DNA of 64,000 nucleotides from Oxynema aestuarii AP17 (GCF_012295525.1 NZ_CP051167.1:682001-746000); one strand, 5' to 3'. Positions 47,238 through 57,155 are shown, numbered from the stretch's first letter. Notes: a model not told the origin generated them from the letters alone. Numbers and translations: made by a program.

Positions 47238-47603
47238 TTACGGCGCGTTGGTTTCGGCTTCTACCGGGGTCGGTTGCGGCGATGTCGGTTTCGGTAAATC
47301 GCGATCGAACACCGAGGTCATGAAGACGGAAAAAATAGCGAGGATAAATAACAGGGCGATCGCGTCGCCAATGCCAAATCCTTCGTACTTGCGACGGCGA
47401 CGATAAGCTAATTCACGATAATGGCGATCGTCGCGATCGTCGAGATAATGGCGATCGTCGCGATCGTCGAGATAATGGCGATCGTCGCGATCGTCGAGAT
47501 AGTCGCGACGGGGGTTAAACTCGTCGTAACGATCCTCATCCCGATCGCGATTGAAACGGGAATGGCGATCGAGTCGGTCTGCTTCTTTTCTGCGCGTAAT
47601 CAT
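47238..47603 (-). CDS. Small membrane protein with Asp/Arg-rich repeats
   Basis: 121 residues. Highly charged N-terminus with three tandem nonapeptides LDDRDDRHY (about 37-63), a basic RELAYRRRRKYEGF, one membrane helix (about 76-98, IGDAIALLFILAIFSVFM) and a short proline-rich tail. Topology with the charged half in the cytoplasm is likely. No known family. The repeats are encoded by the 27-bp minisatellite. Confidence 0.55.
   Translation of the reverse strand: MITRRKEADRLDRHSRFNRDRDEDRYDEFNPRRDYLDDRDDRHYLDDRDDRHYLDDRDDRHYRELAYRRRRKYEGFGIGDAIALLFILAIFSVFMTSVFDRDLPKPTSPQPTPVEAETNAP
47417..47497. repeat. Minisatellite, three 27-bp units rich in CGATCG
   Basis: Three exact copies of a 27-nt unit, GATAATGGCGATCGTCGCG plus ATCGTCGA, encode LDDRDDRHY on the minus strand. 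Each unit contains two CGATCG palindromes, the core of the HIP1 octamer common in cyanobacteria. A fourth, diverged unit begins GATAGTC. Confidence 0.95.
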
Positions 47604-48094
47604 GATGGCACCTCATTAACATTGGGGGTCTCGTATCGATTCAATTCGAGGTTATAAAACACTCAGGGGTTAAAAAGGGCGAACTATAGCAGTTGTTCGA
47701 GCGTCCGTCAGGGGAGAGGCGATCGCCGGACAAGTTCGTGGGTTGGCGACGGAAACAACAGACAATTCTCAAATTGTCCCGAATCACTTTTCGGCGAACG
47801 CGCCTCCGATGCTAGGAAAAAGGCAACGGGGAGAAGACCGATCTGTCTGTTTTCCCAGATCCGGTTTCCCAGACCCGGAATCGCCTTTGACGGGAGTGCA
47901 ACCCGAGGAACCGGATCGAACGGGAACACTCAGCATTAAGTCTTTGTGAAATCCTCGTCAGACGAACCCCAACAGGCGCCGGGCGATCCTAGAGGCCAAA
48001 ATTCTAGAATCTAGAATCGAGTAAGCTTCTAGCGAGTGCGAAAAACCCTTAAAGCGTTTTCACTGCATGGGAAAACCCCGATCGCGCGATCGCC
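47604..48094. other. Intergenic region upstream of adenylate cyclase
   Basis: 491 bp. The short direct repeat TCTAGAATC occurs at about 48003-48018. No gene or clear promoter. Some minus-strand frames (47708-47929) have no likeness to protein families. Confidence 0.35.
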
Positions 48095-50164
48095 ATGTCA
48101 ACGAATCACAATGGGTTGCGAGTGCAATTTTCCAAACAACGCATGACCGTCATCGACGTGACTGAACCCCGACCTGCCGTGAGATCCCGCCTTGGACCGT
48201 GGAAAATCCCCCTGCGTCTCTTTCTCGTGGTTCCCTTTGTCGTTCAAATTTCCGTGGCGGTGGGGTTGACCGGATGGCTTTCGCTCAAAAATGGAGAACA
48301 AGCGGTCAATGATTTAGCCTCCCAACTGCGCGCCGAAATTGGCGCTCGCATCGACCAACAACTACAGAATTATTTGCAAGTTCCGCGTACCCTCGATCGC
48401 ATCAACGCTGACGCGATCGAATTGGGACAAATTGACATTACCGATACCGCCAGTTTGACCCGTCAATTTTGGCGACAACGAGATCTATTTAAACCCGTCG
48501 TCGTTTCCGCCCTTTATTTCGGCGGGGCCGACGGTGAATTTATCGGTTTGGGATTTCAAAATGATAATACTTGGCAAGTCGGAAGAGCGGGAGCATATAC
48601 CGAGGGAAAGTTCCACAGTTACGCCACCGACGATCGCGGGAATCCGACGGATTTACTCGAAGTGGGTAACGCTTACGACCCACGTGCTCGACCGTGGTAT
48701 CGCAACGCTATTGAAGCGAAACAACCGACGTGGAGCGATATTTATGTCGATTTTAAAGATCCGCGCTTAAAAATCACTTTAGTCGAACCGATTTATCGCG
48801 ACGATGGCAGTTTGCTGGGGGTTTTGGGGGTCGATTTTGTCCTGTCCCACATTCGTTCTTTTCTGCAAGGATTACAAATTGGCCAGTCGGGACAGACGTT
48901 TATTATGGAACGTTCCGGTTTGTTGGTGGCGTCGTCGGTGTCTCAAGATCCGTTTAATAAAGTCGGCGATCGCGTAGAACGAATTAAAGCTGAAGATGTG
49001 GAACATCCGCTAATTCGCAATACCGCACGCATGTTAGACGGATATTTTAATCAAAATTTAGATAAAATCACCCAAACTCGTCAATTACAGTTTCAATTGG
49101 ACGGAGAAAAACACTTCGTTCAAGTGATGCCTTTTAGCGATGGAGAAAATTTAGATTGGTTAATTGTGATTGTGGTGCCAGAAGCGGATTTTATGGAACG
49201 CATTCACGTCAACACCCGCACCACGATTCAACTGTGCGCGATCGCCTTAATTGTCGCCAGTTTACTCGGGTGGATCGCGTCCCGTTGGATTACCCAACCA
49301 ATTTTACGTTTGAGCGAGGCGAGTATGGAGATTGCCGAGGGGAATTTCAATCAGAAAATCCGGGTAAAATGGCCGAATGAATTAGTTTTATTGGCGAATT
49401 CATTCAATCGGATGAGCGTTCAGTTAAAGAGTTCTCACGACCAGCTAGCCGAGTATTCGCGATCGCTGGAACATAAAGTCCGAGAACGCACGCTCGAACT
49501 CCAACAAGAAAAAGAAAAATCCGAACAATTATTGTTAAATATTCTTCCAAAACCGATCGCCGAACGCTTGAAAAACGATCGAAGTGCGATCGCCGAACAT
49601 TTCGACTGCGTGACGATTTTATTTGCGGACATTGTCGGATTTACGCAGTTGTCGGCGCGGTTAACTCCTTCGGAGTTAGTGGAAGTTCTCAATCAGATTT
49701 TCTCTGTCTTTGACGAGTTAAGCGAACGACATCAATTAGAAAAAATTAAAACGATTGGGGATGCGTATATGGTGGTCGGTGGTTTACCGTTAGGAACGGC
49801 AGATCCGACGGCGGCGATCGCGGATATGGCGTTAGAAATGCAACGATTTATTCGCAGTTTTCAAACGATTTACGGCGAATCTTTTCAAATTCGGATCGGG
49901 ATTCATTGCGGTTCGGTGGTGGCGGGAGTGATTGGAACGAAAAAGTTTATTTATGACTTATGGGGAGATACGGTCAATGTGGCGTCGCGGATGGAGTCGC
50001 AAGGAAGTCCGGGACAGATTCAAGTGACGGAGGCGGTTTATTCCGTATTGCGCGATCGCTATCATTTTGAGAAACGGGGGGCGATCTCGGTGAAAGGAAA
50101 GGGAGACATGACCACGTATTGGTTAGTAGATGGGCGATCGCCTCCCGAAGATTATCAAATGTGA
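48095..50164 (+). CDS. Class III adenylate cyclase with Cache sensor and HAMP (CyaB-type)
   Basis: 689 residues. Transmembrane helix about 41-63; extracytoplasmic Cache-type sensor about 70-370 with VGNAYDPRARPWYRNAIEAK and VEPIYRDDGSLLGVLGVDF; second helix about 377-397; HAMP and coiled coil to about 480; cyclase domain about 490-680 with FADIVGFTQLSA (metal Asp512), KTIGDAYM, and WGDTVNVASR (residues 623-632: Asp625 adenine-specific, Asn and Arg transition-state). The pattern is a full adenylate cyclase. The gene's stop codon lies within the terminal bases of the following TnpB element, so the last residues may have changed on insertion. Confidence 0.95.
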   Translation: MSTNHNGLRVQFSKQRMTVIDVTEPRPAVRSRLGPWKIPLRLFLVVPFVVQISVAVGLTGWLSLKNGEQAVNDLASQLRAEIGARIDQQLQNYLQVPRTLDRINADAIELGQIDITDTASLTRQFWRQRDLFKPVVVSALYFGGADGEFIGLGFQNDNTWQVGRAGAYTEGKFHSYATDDRGNPTDLLEVGNAYDPRARPWYRNAIEAKQPTWSDIYVDFKDPRLKITLVEPIYRDDGSLLGVLGVDFVLSHIRSFLQGLQIGQSGQTFIMERSGLLVASSVSQDPFNKVGDRVERIKAEDVEHPLIRNTARMLDGYFNQNLDKITQTRQLQFQLDGEKHFVQVMPFSDGENLDWLIVIVVPEADFMERIHVNTRTTIQLCAIALIVASLLGWIASRWITQPILRLSEASMEIAEGNFNQKIRVKWPNELVLLANSFNRMSVQLKSSHDQLAEYSRSLEHKVRERTLELQQEKEKSEQLLLNILPKPIAERLKNDRSAIAEHFDCVTILFADIVGFTQLSARLTPSELVEVLNQIFSVFDELSERHQLEKIKTIGDAYMVVGGLPLGTADPTAAIADMALEMQRFIRSFQTIYGESFQIRIGIHCGSVVAGVIGTKKFIYDLWGDTVNVASRMESQGSPGQIQVTEAVYSVLRDRYHFEKRGAISVKGKGDMTTYWLVDGRSPPEDYQM

Positions 50165-50179
50165 ACTACCGCTATTGAA

Positions 50180-51410
50180 TCAAAGATTACAATAGCGGCT
50201 TCCCTCTTCACTGGGGACTGCGCTAGATAGAACTGAAGTTCTACCACCTCGTCTTACATCCCCTCCAAGGGCAGTAGAGCGAGTTCCTAACTCTAATATC
50301 CGTAAGCCTTCATTTTTGAGATTAATGGCGGCATTGATATCCCTGTCATGATGGGTTTGGCGATGTTCGCAAGTCCAGCTTCTCGCATCAAGAGACAAGC
50401 TTTTGGTTTGATTGAGGCATACATGGCAGGTTTTAGAAGAAGGAAAAAATCGATCGACTTCTAGATACACTTTTCCTTCTGATTCAGCCTTGTACTTTAA
50501 CATCGTACAAAACATCCCCCAACCGACATCACTAATCGCTTTGGCGAGTTGGTGATGGCGAACCATACCTATCCCCCCTTTAGTTCCCCCCTTAATAAGG
50601 GGGGAACTAAAGGGGGGATTCGACCACAATCACTTGGTTTTCGTTCACTATCTTACGGGATAGCTTGTGGAGAAAATCTTCACGACAGCGACTTATTTTG
50701 GCGTGAATCTTGGCAACTTTTACCCGCGATTTATTGCGGTTGTTGCTGCCTTTCCTTTTTCGAGCGTGTTTTTGCTGTTTTCTTTTTAGGTTTTGCGCGT
50801 GTTTATCAAAATGCTTGGGATTATTGTATTTTGACCCCTCACTGGTCATCGCAAAATCGGTCAGCCCTAAATCAATGCCAATTGCTTTTCCTTCAGTTGA
50901 GGGAAAGGGAGGTTCTTTTTTACCCTCTACCAAAACTGAAGCATAATATTTACCATCTGGATTTTTGGAGAGGGTTACAGTTTTGATTTTTCCCTCAAAA
51001 CTTCGATGCTGACGACAACGCACTAACCCAACTTTAGGCAGTTTGATGTAATTTCCCTCAAACTTAACATTTTGAGGATAACTGATAGATTGCCTTCCCT
51101 GCTTGGATTTGAATCGGGGTAATTTTGCCCGTTTCTCAAAGAAGTTTCGATAAGCGGTTGATCAGTTCAACGCCACGACTTGCAAGCATTGGGAATAGAC
51201 ATCTTCTTTAAGCCAAGGGTATTCCTTTTTGAGGGTAGGTAATAATCCCTGAAGATAACCCCTCGATAGACCTTTTCCGGTCGCTCGATAAGTCTCTTGG
51301 CACAAATTTAACGCATAGTTCCAATACCAACGACAGCAACCAAAGCTCTTGGCTAAAGTCGCTTGTTGCTTGTGGGTTGGATAGATGCGGTATTTGTACG
51401 CCTTGAACAT
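50180..51410 (-). pseudogene. tnpB: Broken tnpB
   Basis: Starts MFKAYKYRIYPTHKQQATLA at 51410 and resembles the intact copy at 31685. An in-frame TGA interrupts it after QVVALN (near 51162), and sequence continues in the same frame as STAYRNFFEKRAKLPRFK. RuvC Asp (GIDLGLTDF) is present, then after VVESPL a TAG and a net shift of one base come from the palindrome at 50573-50617. The rest (MVRHHQLAKAI, zinc knuckle CHVC then CEH-type, HHDRDINAAIN) is in another frame. The second knuckle is also damaged (CEHRQ). At least two lesions; not functional. Confidence 0.9.
50573..50617. repeat. GC-rich palindromic repeat inside tnpB (copy 2, disruptive)
   Basis: Near-perfect inverted repeat: left arm CCCCCCTTTAGTTCCCCCC, centre TTAATAA, right arm GGGGGGAACTAAAGGGGGG. 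It sits at the same protein position as copy 1 (after the RuvC Glu). With its flanks it adds 52 nt against 48 in copy 1, so it shifts the frame and introduces a TAG. Confidence 0.9.
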
Positions 51411-51600
51411 TATCGCCGATATAGTCAAATGATAAGATTATCACTGATTTGCCGAAGAGTCGCTTTCATCCCACGATTCACCTTCGGTAGAATCGGGGAA
51501 TTCCCGCTCCCATTGTTAAAATTCGCTTTTCGAGTCGATCCTCAAATTGATTCGATCGGCAATTTCACCGATCGCCGCCCGATGTTGGGAAAGCCGGGAT

Positions 51601-54600
51601 TTAGGGGCGATTGGAAGAGCGAATTAATTGGGTGGCGCGATCGGTATCGACGGGTTTGGAAAACCAATAACCTTGGCCCTGCTGGCATCCCAAGCTTTTG
51701 AGCTGCACCAGTTGTCCTGCGGTTTCGATGCCTTCGGCGATCGTGTTCATATCCAACGCATGAGCGAGACTGACGATCGCCTGGACGATTTCGAGGTCTT
51801 TCCCTTCACTGATCATCCGACTGACGAAGGAGCGATCGATCTTGAGGGTATCGATCGGAAATTGCGCCAAATGAGATAAAGACGAATACCCGGTGCCGAA
51901 ATCGTCCAAACACAGGTGAATGCGCCGTTTTTTCAGTTCTAACAGGGTTTTAGTGGCGGCTTCGGTATCGCGCATGAGCACGCTTTCGGTGATTTCAAGT
52001 TTCAACGCTTCCGGATTCAACCCGGTTTCGCGCAGGGTGCGATCGATGTTTTCGACTAAATCGGGCTGTAAAAACTGTTTCCCCGATAAATTAACGCTGA
52101 GGCTTAGGTGTTCGCAGGCGTGCGGATAATCTCGCTGCCATCGGACGAGTTGCTGGCACGCTTCGTACAGAACCCATTCCCCGAGGGGAACGATCGTGCC
52201 ATTTTCTTCGGCGAGGGGAATGAACTGAGCCGGAGAAATCAAGCCTTTTTGAGGGTGCTGCCAGCGCACGAGGGTCTCGAAGCCGACTAAATGACCGTCG
52301 ATCAGGGAGACGATCGGCTGGTAGGTCAAGAAGAGGTCGGTTTTGCCTTCGGTTTCGAGGTCGTGGAGGGTGCGGCGTAGGTCGTTTTCGAGTTGCAACC
52401 GTTGCACGGCGCGATCGTGCATGGCTTTGTCGAAGACCGCATAACGGGCTTTTCCGGCAGCTTTGGCGGCGTACATGGCCAGATCGGCGTTGCGTAGCAG
52501 GTCTGCCGGGGCGTCGTAATCGGTGGTACTCAGGGCGATGCCGATGCTGGCGGTGACGAACACTTCGTGTCCGCTAAAGGTGAAGGGGGCGCTCAGTTGG
52601 GCGTGGATGCTTTCGGCGACGACGGTGGCTTCTTCCAAACTGTGGAGGTTGTCGAGCAGGATCGTGAAGTGGTCGCCGCCGAGTCGGGCGACGGTGAAGT
52701 TGGCCGATCGCCTGCGAGAGGAAGACTGGCGGTAGTTATATAGAGATTCGGCTACTGGGGGCGGCGGGTCGATCGCCTCGGCGAGAGAGGAGATTCCTTC
52801 GAGTTCGGCGAGTCCTTTTTGCAGGCGATAGGCGATCGCGACGAGCAACATGTCGCCGATCGCGTGACCCAAACTGTCGTTGACAATTTTAAAACGGTCG
52901 AGATCGATAAACAGTACGGCAAACAGGCGGTCGCTCCTGTCTTTGACCCGTTGGCTGGCGGCGTGCAACTGTTCCATAAACAGCGCCCGGTTGGGCAACC
53001 CGGTCAAGGCGTCGTAATAGGCTTGGTGGATTAATTTTTCTTCGGCGTTTTTGCGCTCGGTAATATCGATTTGAACGCCGATAAAATGGGTCAATCGACC
53101 GCGATCGTTTTTGACTGGAGACAGGCGCAGCTCGTTCCAAAAGGGGGTGCTATCTTTGCGATAGTTCTGCAAAATCACCGTGCAGTCTTCTCCGTTGCGA
53201 ATCGCCGATCGCAAGCGATTTAAAACGGTGGTGTCGCGGTTTTTGCCTTGTAAAAAGCGGCAGTTTTTACCGAGAACTTCCGCCGACCGATATCCGGTAA
53301 TTTCTTCAAAAGCCCGGTTGACGTAAACGACGGGGTTGTCTCCGGCGCAAGCGTCGGTAATCACGATGCCGTTATTGCTGGCGGCGATCGCCCGTTCGAG
53401 CAGTTTGAGCCATTCTTCTTGTTGGTGGCGGTCGGTCACGTCCCGGGCGTTGACGACAAAACCGCGAATGCTCGGATCGTCGAGGCGGTTGCTGCCGACG
53501 GATTCTAAATAAATCCACTCGCCGTTGCCGTGCAGAAAGCGACATTCGATTTCGACGAGAAAATCCGGTCGGGCGAGGGCGGTTAAAAATAATTCTTGAA
53601 AGCTGTGGCGATCGTCGGGATGGATATATTCAAAAACATTTTTACCGATTAATTGTTCCGGGGTATATCCTAAAATTTTCTCGCTCGACGGACTGGTGTA
53701 GGCGATCGCCCCTCGGTCGGTGAGGATGGCGATCGTGTCCGAGGAATACTGCACCAAGGATCGAAAGCGTTCTTCGCTGCGATACAAGGCATCGACGGCA
53801 GCTTTGCGTTCGGTAATGTCGAGGGCGATAAAACAAACGCCGATGACTCGGTCGTTCTCGTCAAAAACGGGATAGTAACTGACTTCAAACCAGTTATCCT
53901 CGGTTCCATTCCCGCGAATGTTGCGTTGGGTGGAGATGCAATGGCCCGCTAAGGCGGCGTGAAAGTCGCGGTTGAAGTCTTCTAAGTCTTCGGGGGCGAC
54001 GTATTCGTAAATGGAGTCTCCCGGCTGAATGGTTTTTTGCCAAACGGCTTCGGTGGCGAGGCGGGCGGTTTTGTTAAAGACTTGAATGCGATAGTCGCAA
54101 TCGATAAAGACGACGGCTTGCAGGGAAGAATTGAGGATGGCCCTGAAGTGGGCTTCCGATTGGGTCAGGGCGGCTTCGGTTTGTTTGCGATCGCTGATAT
54201 CGACGACGGTTCCGGTCATGCGGAGGACTGCCCCGGCTTCGTCGCAGACGACATCCCCTTGAAAGGCGATCCAACGCACGCGACCGGAGGCGGGATCGAG
54301 CAGGCGGTGTTCGTTGTAGTAGTTCGTTTTGGCGGAGACGGCGCGCATGACGGCTTTGCGGACTGTGGCGCGATCGTCGGGATGGACGTATTGCCAGTAG
54401 GACTCCGGGCGATCGCCAAAACAGCCGGGGGGCAGTCCGAACATCCCCTCGACGCCGAGAGACCAGGTGACGCGGTTGCTGTGGCGTTCCCAGTCCCAAA
54501 CCCCCATACGGGCGGCTTGCAGGGCTTGGCGCAGTCGCGTTTCGCTCTCTTGCAAGGCGAACAGGGCTTGCTGGCGAAACGCCTTCGGCGTCGCTTCGCT

Positions 54601-56373
54601 AACGGTGATATCGACGATATAGCCGCGATAGTGGAGGATTTCGCCGTGGCGATCGCGCACGACCACGGTAAAATCGCGAATCCAGCGACTTTCGCCGTTC
54701 GCACAACAAATCCGGTAATTTTGCTCGAAGCGGTCTTGTCCGGCGGCGAGGAACTGTTCGACTTCGGCGGCGACCCGGGGCAAGTCGTCGGGATGGACGA
54801 TCTCGGCGTAGCACAAGCCTTCTTCGATAAAGGTTTGGGGATGGTAGCCGAATTGGGTAACGTTGGGTGAGACCGATGCTACGGGCCAGTTTTCTCGGGG
54901 TTGCCATTGGAATACGGTGACCGGGCCGCCGACGAACAGATCGCTTTCGGTTTGGGGGGCGATCGGGTCGCGGCTCCCTTGGTATATTGCCGCCGTGGGG
55001 GGCAATTCTCGCACTTTGCCAAATAAGCCGATCGGATCTCCGAAGGTGTTATACAAAGGGTGGGTTTCGTGGCGGTAGAGGCTGCCGTCGGCGGATTCGA
55101 CCCAAGTTTCGGCTCGACCCGCGAGTCCTCGGGCGATCGCCCGGGAGATTTCCGGACGCTGGCGGTAGCGATCGAATGCCAATTCTGCCTCGATTTCGGC
55201 GCGATTTTCCTCGGCAGACGCGACTCGTTCGCCGCCGAGGATCCCGGGCGCGGATCCTTCAATTTGAAGGGGTCGTCCTCGCAGATCGAGGGTGTAGGTG
55301 AGGATCGATCCGCCTTCTACGGTGAGTTGCTGTTTGCGTCGTTCTAGTTGTAGGGCTTCTTCGAGCTGGCGCCGTTCGAGTTCGGCGGTGGCGCGAGCGG
55401 CGAAACAGCGTAAAATCGAGTCGGTTTCTTCATCGGCGGACCAGTGGCGATCGCCGATCAGTCCGACCAGTCCCAAGGCCCGACCGTCGCGACCTTCCAA
55501 GCGCACGCCGAAATACTGGCACGGGGGTTCGCCGTCGCTGTCGAAAGCGTCGGTAAAGCAAACGACTTCGGGGGGCAACCAACCGCTCCCCTGTCCGAGG
55601 TCTAGCACTTGCGCCCAGGGGGTTTGATTCAACCAATATTCCCCTTGGGGCAGGCACTCGCAGCCGGAACATTGGATTTGAATCGGTTGTTGGGGATTGC
55701 CGACCCAAATTCGGGCGGGGCGATCGTTCCCGCCGACCAGTTCGGCGACAAAGGCCGATCGCGCGCCGACGGCGAGGGCTAAATAACGCGCCAATTCGCC
55801 CAAGCAGGTCGTTCCCCCGTCGCCGAGGGGGCTGTCGAGCAGGACTTTGAGGGTATCTTTGGCTTGTTTGAAATGGGTAATATCGATAAAGGTTTTTAAG
55901 AAGAGGGCTTCGTCGGCGATCGGCTGTTGGCGCGCGTTCATCGACACCCAAATCGGACTTCCATCTATTTTTTTGGCCAACAGTGGCCAGTCACTAATTT
56001 CGCCTCGTTCGGAGACGGACTGAACCAGTTCGGCCCGTTGGTTCGGATTCCAATACAGTTGAAGGGTTTGGCAGCCGACCAGTTGGCCGTCCTCGTAACC
56101 GAATAGTTTTTCTAATCGCGGGTTGGCATAGACAATTACCCCGTCGCTAGGGCGCACGAGGGCCATCGCAATGGGTAAGTCTCGACCGATTTGTTGGTAA
56201 ATGGACTGTCCCTCGAACATCTTTTCTCTAGGGTCGGGCAATTCCAGCCACGGCAAGGGTCTCGCCCGTGTTTGCAGGCTGCTTTCCGTTGTCTTCTGAG
56301 TGTATTTAGAACTTTGCTTTTCTAAATTGCGGTTAGTCGAGGCGCGATCCCTTTGATGTCCGACTAATCCCAT
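51601..56373 (-). CDS. Multi-PAS/GAF protein with LOV domain, degenerate GGDEF and EAL phosphodiesterase
   Basis: 1590 residues; AAGGAGA precedes the ATG. Order: PAS about 52-180, GAF-like about 185-345, further PAS domains to about 1000, LOV about 1005-1125, GGDEF about 1130-1310, EAL about 1325-1580. The LOV domain has the photoactive cysteine motif GKNCRFLQG (Cys1038) with NYRKDSTPFWN and FIGVQIDITE, so flavin binding is expected. The GGDEF signature is GGDHF (1232-1236), with Glu replaced by His, so cyclase activity is doubtful. EAL residues are kept: ETLVRW, NLSGKQF, LEITES, DDFGTGYSSL, KIDRSF and EGIET. Likely a blue-light-tuned cyclic di-GMP phosphodiesterase. No membrane helices. Confidence 0.93.
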   Translation of the reverse strand: MGLVGHQRDRASTNRNLEKQSSKYTQKTTESSLQTRARPLPWLELPDPREKMFEGQSIYQQIGRDLPIAMALVRPSDGVIVYANPRLEKLFGYEDGQLVGCQTLQLYWNPNQRAELVQSVSERGEISDWPLLAKKIDGSPIWVSMNARQQPIADEALFLKTFIDITHFKQAKDTLKVLLDSPLGDGGTTCLGELARYLALAVGARSAFVAELVGGNDRPARIWVGNPQQPIQIQCSGCECLPQGEYWLNQTPWAQVLDLGQGSGWLPPEVVCFTDAFDSDGEPPCQYFGVRLEGRDGRALGLVGLIGDRHWSADEETDSILRCFAARATAELERRQLEEALQLERRKQQLTVEGGSILTYTLDLRGRPLQIEGSAPGILGGERVASAEENRAEIEAELAFDRYRQRPEISRAIARGLAGRAETWVESADGSLYRHETHPLYNTFGDPIGLFGKVRELPPTAAIYQGSRDPIAPQTESDLFVGGPVTVFQWQPRENWPVASVSPNVTQFGYHPQTFIEEGLCYAEIVHPDDLPRVAAEVEQFLAAGQDRFEQNYRICCANGESRWIRDFTVVVRDRHGEILHYRGYIVDITVSEATPKAFRQQALFALQESETRLRQALQAARMGVWDWERHSNRVTWSLGVEGMFGLPPGCFGDRPESYWQYVHPDDRATVRKAVMRAVSAKTNYYNEHRLLDPASGRVRWIAFQGDVVCDEAGAVLRMTGTVVDISDRKQTEAALTQSEAHFRAILNSSLQAVVFIDCDYRIQVFNKTARLATEAVWQKTIQPGDSIYEYVAPEDLEDFNRDFHAALAGHCISTQRNIRGNGTEDNWFEVSYYPVFDENDRVIGVCFIALDITERKAAVDALYRSEERFRSLVQYSSDTIAILTDRGAIAYTSPSSEKILGYTPEQLIGKNVFEYIHPDDRHSFQELFLTALARPDFLVEIECRFLHGNGEWIYLESVGSNRLDDPSIRGFVVNARDVTDRHQQEEWLKLLERAIAASNNGIVITDACAGDNPVVYVNRAFEEITGYRSAEVLGKNCRFLQGKNRDTTVLNRLRSAIRNGEDCTVILQNYRKDSTPFWNELRLSPVKNDRGRLTHFIGVQIDITERKNAEEKLIHQAYYDALTGLPNRALFMEQLHAASQRVKDRSDRLFAVLFIDLDRFKIVNDSLGHAIGDMLLVAIAYRLQKGLAELEGISSLAEAIDPPPPVAESLYNYRQSSSRRRSANFTVARLGGDHFTILLDNLHSLEEATVVAESIHAQLSAPFTFSGHEVFVTASIGIALSTTDYDAPADLLRNADLAMYAAKAAGKARYAVFDKAMHDRAVQRLQLENDLRRTLHDLETEGKTDLFLTYQPIVSLIDGHLVGFETLVRWQHPQKGLISPAQFIPLAEENGTIVPLGEWVLYEACQQLVRWQRDYPHACEHLSLSVNLSGKQFLQPDLVENIDRTLRETGLNPEALKLEITESVLMRDTEAATKTLLELKKRRIHLCLDDFGTGYSSLSHLAQFPIDTLKIDRSFVSRMISEGKDLEIVQAIVSLAHALDMNTIAEGIETAGQLVQLKSLGCQQGQGYWFSKPVDTDRATQLIRSSNRP
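54574..54599. repeat. Dispersed palindromic hairpin (copy 2, in coding sequence)
   Basis: On the minus strand GCGAAGCGACGCC, a one-base change in the loop, then GGCGTTTCGC: 25 of 26 bases equal to 37983-38008. Here it is translated in frame as part of SEATPKAFRQ between two PAS domains. Confidence 0.85.
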
Positions 56374-57155
56374 TGGTTCTCCTTCAATTACCCATCTTAT
56401 CCGGGTTAGATGCCACCCCGGAATCTCAGCTAAAACTCAACATTTTGTTACTATATTAGTATTTTTCTTGCTTTTTAAAAATTAATTTAATCAAACTTAA
56501 ATAAAAGTATAAAACTGGGGGATCGCTGAAAAGCTTAAAAAAAACTTAAGAATTCAATCCTTTTCTGGATCGTCCCCTTGTTCTTAACTGGAGTCGAGCA
56601 TTGGCAAAAGACGATCGCTTCGATCGCCGTTCAATTTCTCTTCAAAAAAAATATTTTTGGGTTCGATCGCGGCCATTCTCTCGAACTTCAAACAGGTTTA
56701 GAAAATTTTGAGAATTTTGATACTTTTACCCGTCCCCACCGCCCGATCCGGGAACGGGGCGATCGTCGGGACCGACCCCCCGCATCGGAGATCGCCCGAC
56801 CTCGCCCCAGATTTGTCAAATAACTTTTACATTTGTAAATAAATTTGTAAATAATATTTACAAAATTCAGCTAAAATAAAAACGATTGCAATCGAGCCGG
56901 GGAGCGCGCGTTGGATGGGGATTGGCCAAATCGCCGCGATCGCGACCCATAAGGAGCCAACACCTCCAGATCGCCGATCGCACCGCCACCGTCGCACTCG
57001 CCTCACTCGCTACGGAAGCAAGTGCGCCACCAACCTCTACCACCCACGAGAAACCCCCCAACAGAGGCCATCCACTCCAAATGTCAAAGTTTCTACGGAA
57101 TCCACTCCGCTCGCTAAACTAAGATTTGCCCATGCCATTTGAGGAGACACCTGTC
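56374..57155. promoter_or_regulatory. AT-rich divergent control region with palindromes, upstream of acnB
   Basis: Starts AT-rich. TTTACATTTGTAAA (56826-56839) and TTTGTAAAT-aat-ATTTACAAA (56844-56864; arms of 9 bp) lie side by side and look like a regulator site; the centre differs from the NtcA GTA-N8-TAC pattern (N9 here). No gene supported between; frames at 56578 and 56886 lack motifs. AGGAG (57140-57144) precedes the acnB start chosen. Confidence 0.5.

Larger units (their letters stand above)
50161..51428 (-). mobile_element. Decayed TnpB element next to the cyclase gene
   Basis: Right end at 50161, where CCGCTATTG/CAATAGCGG (50169-50198) and the terminal sequence GTTCAC on the minus strand match the end of the element at 31596-32928. 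The left end was not found; 51428 is only the upstream limit of the tnpB frame. A palindrome sits inside its tnpB. Confidence 0.65.

Noticed and set aside
47417-47497. CRISPR array
   Set aside because: Units are contiguous without spacers, built of CGATCG palindromes, and translated in frame; a minisatellite explains them.
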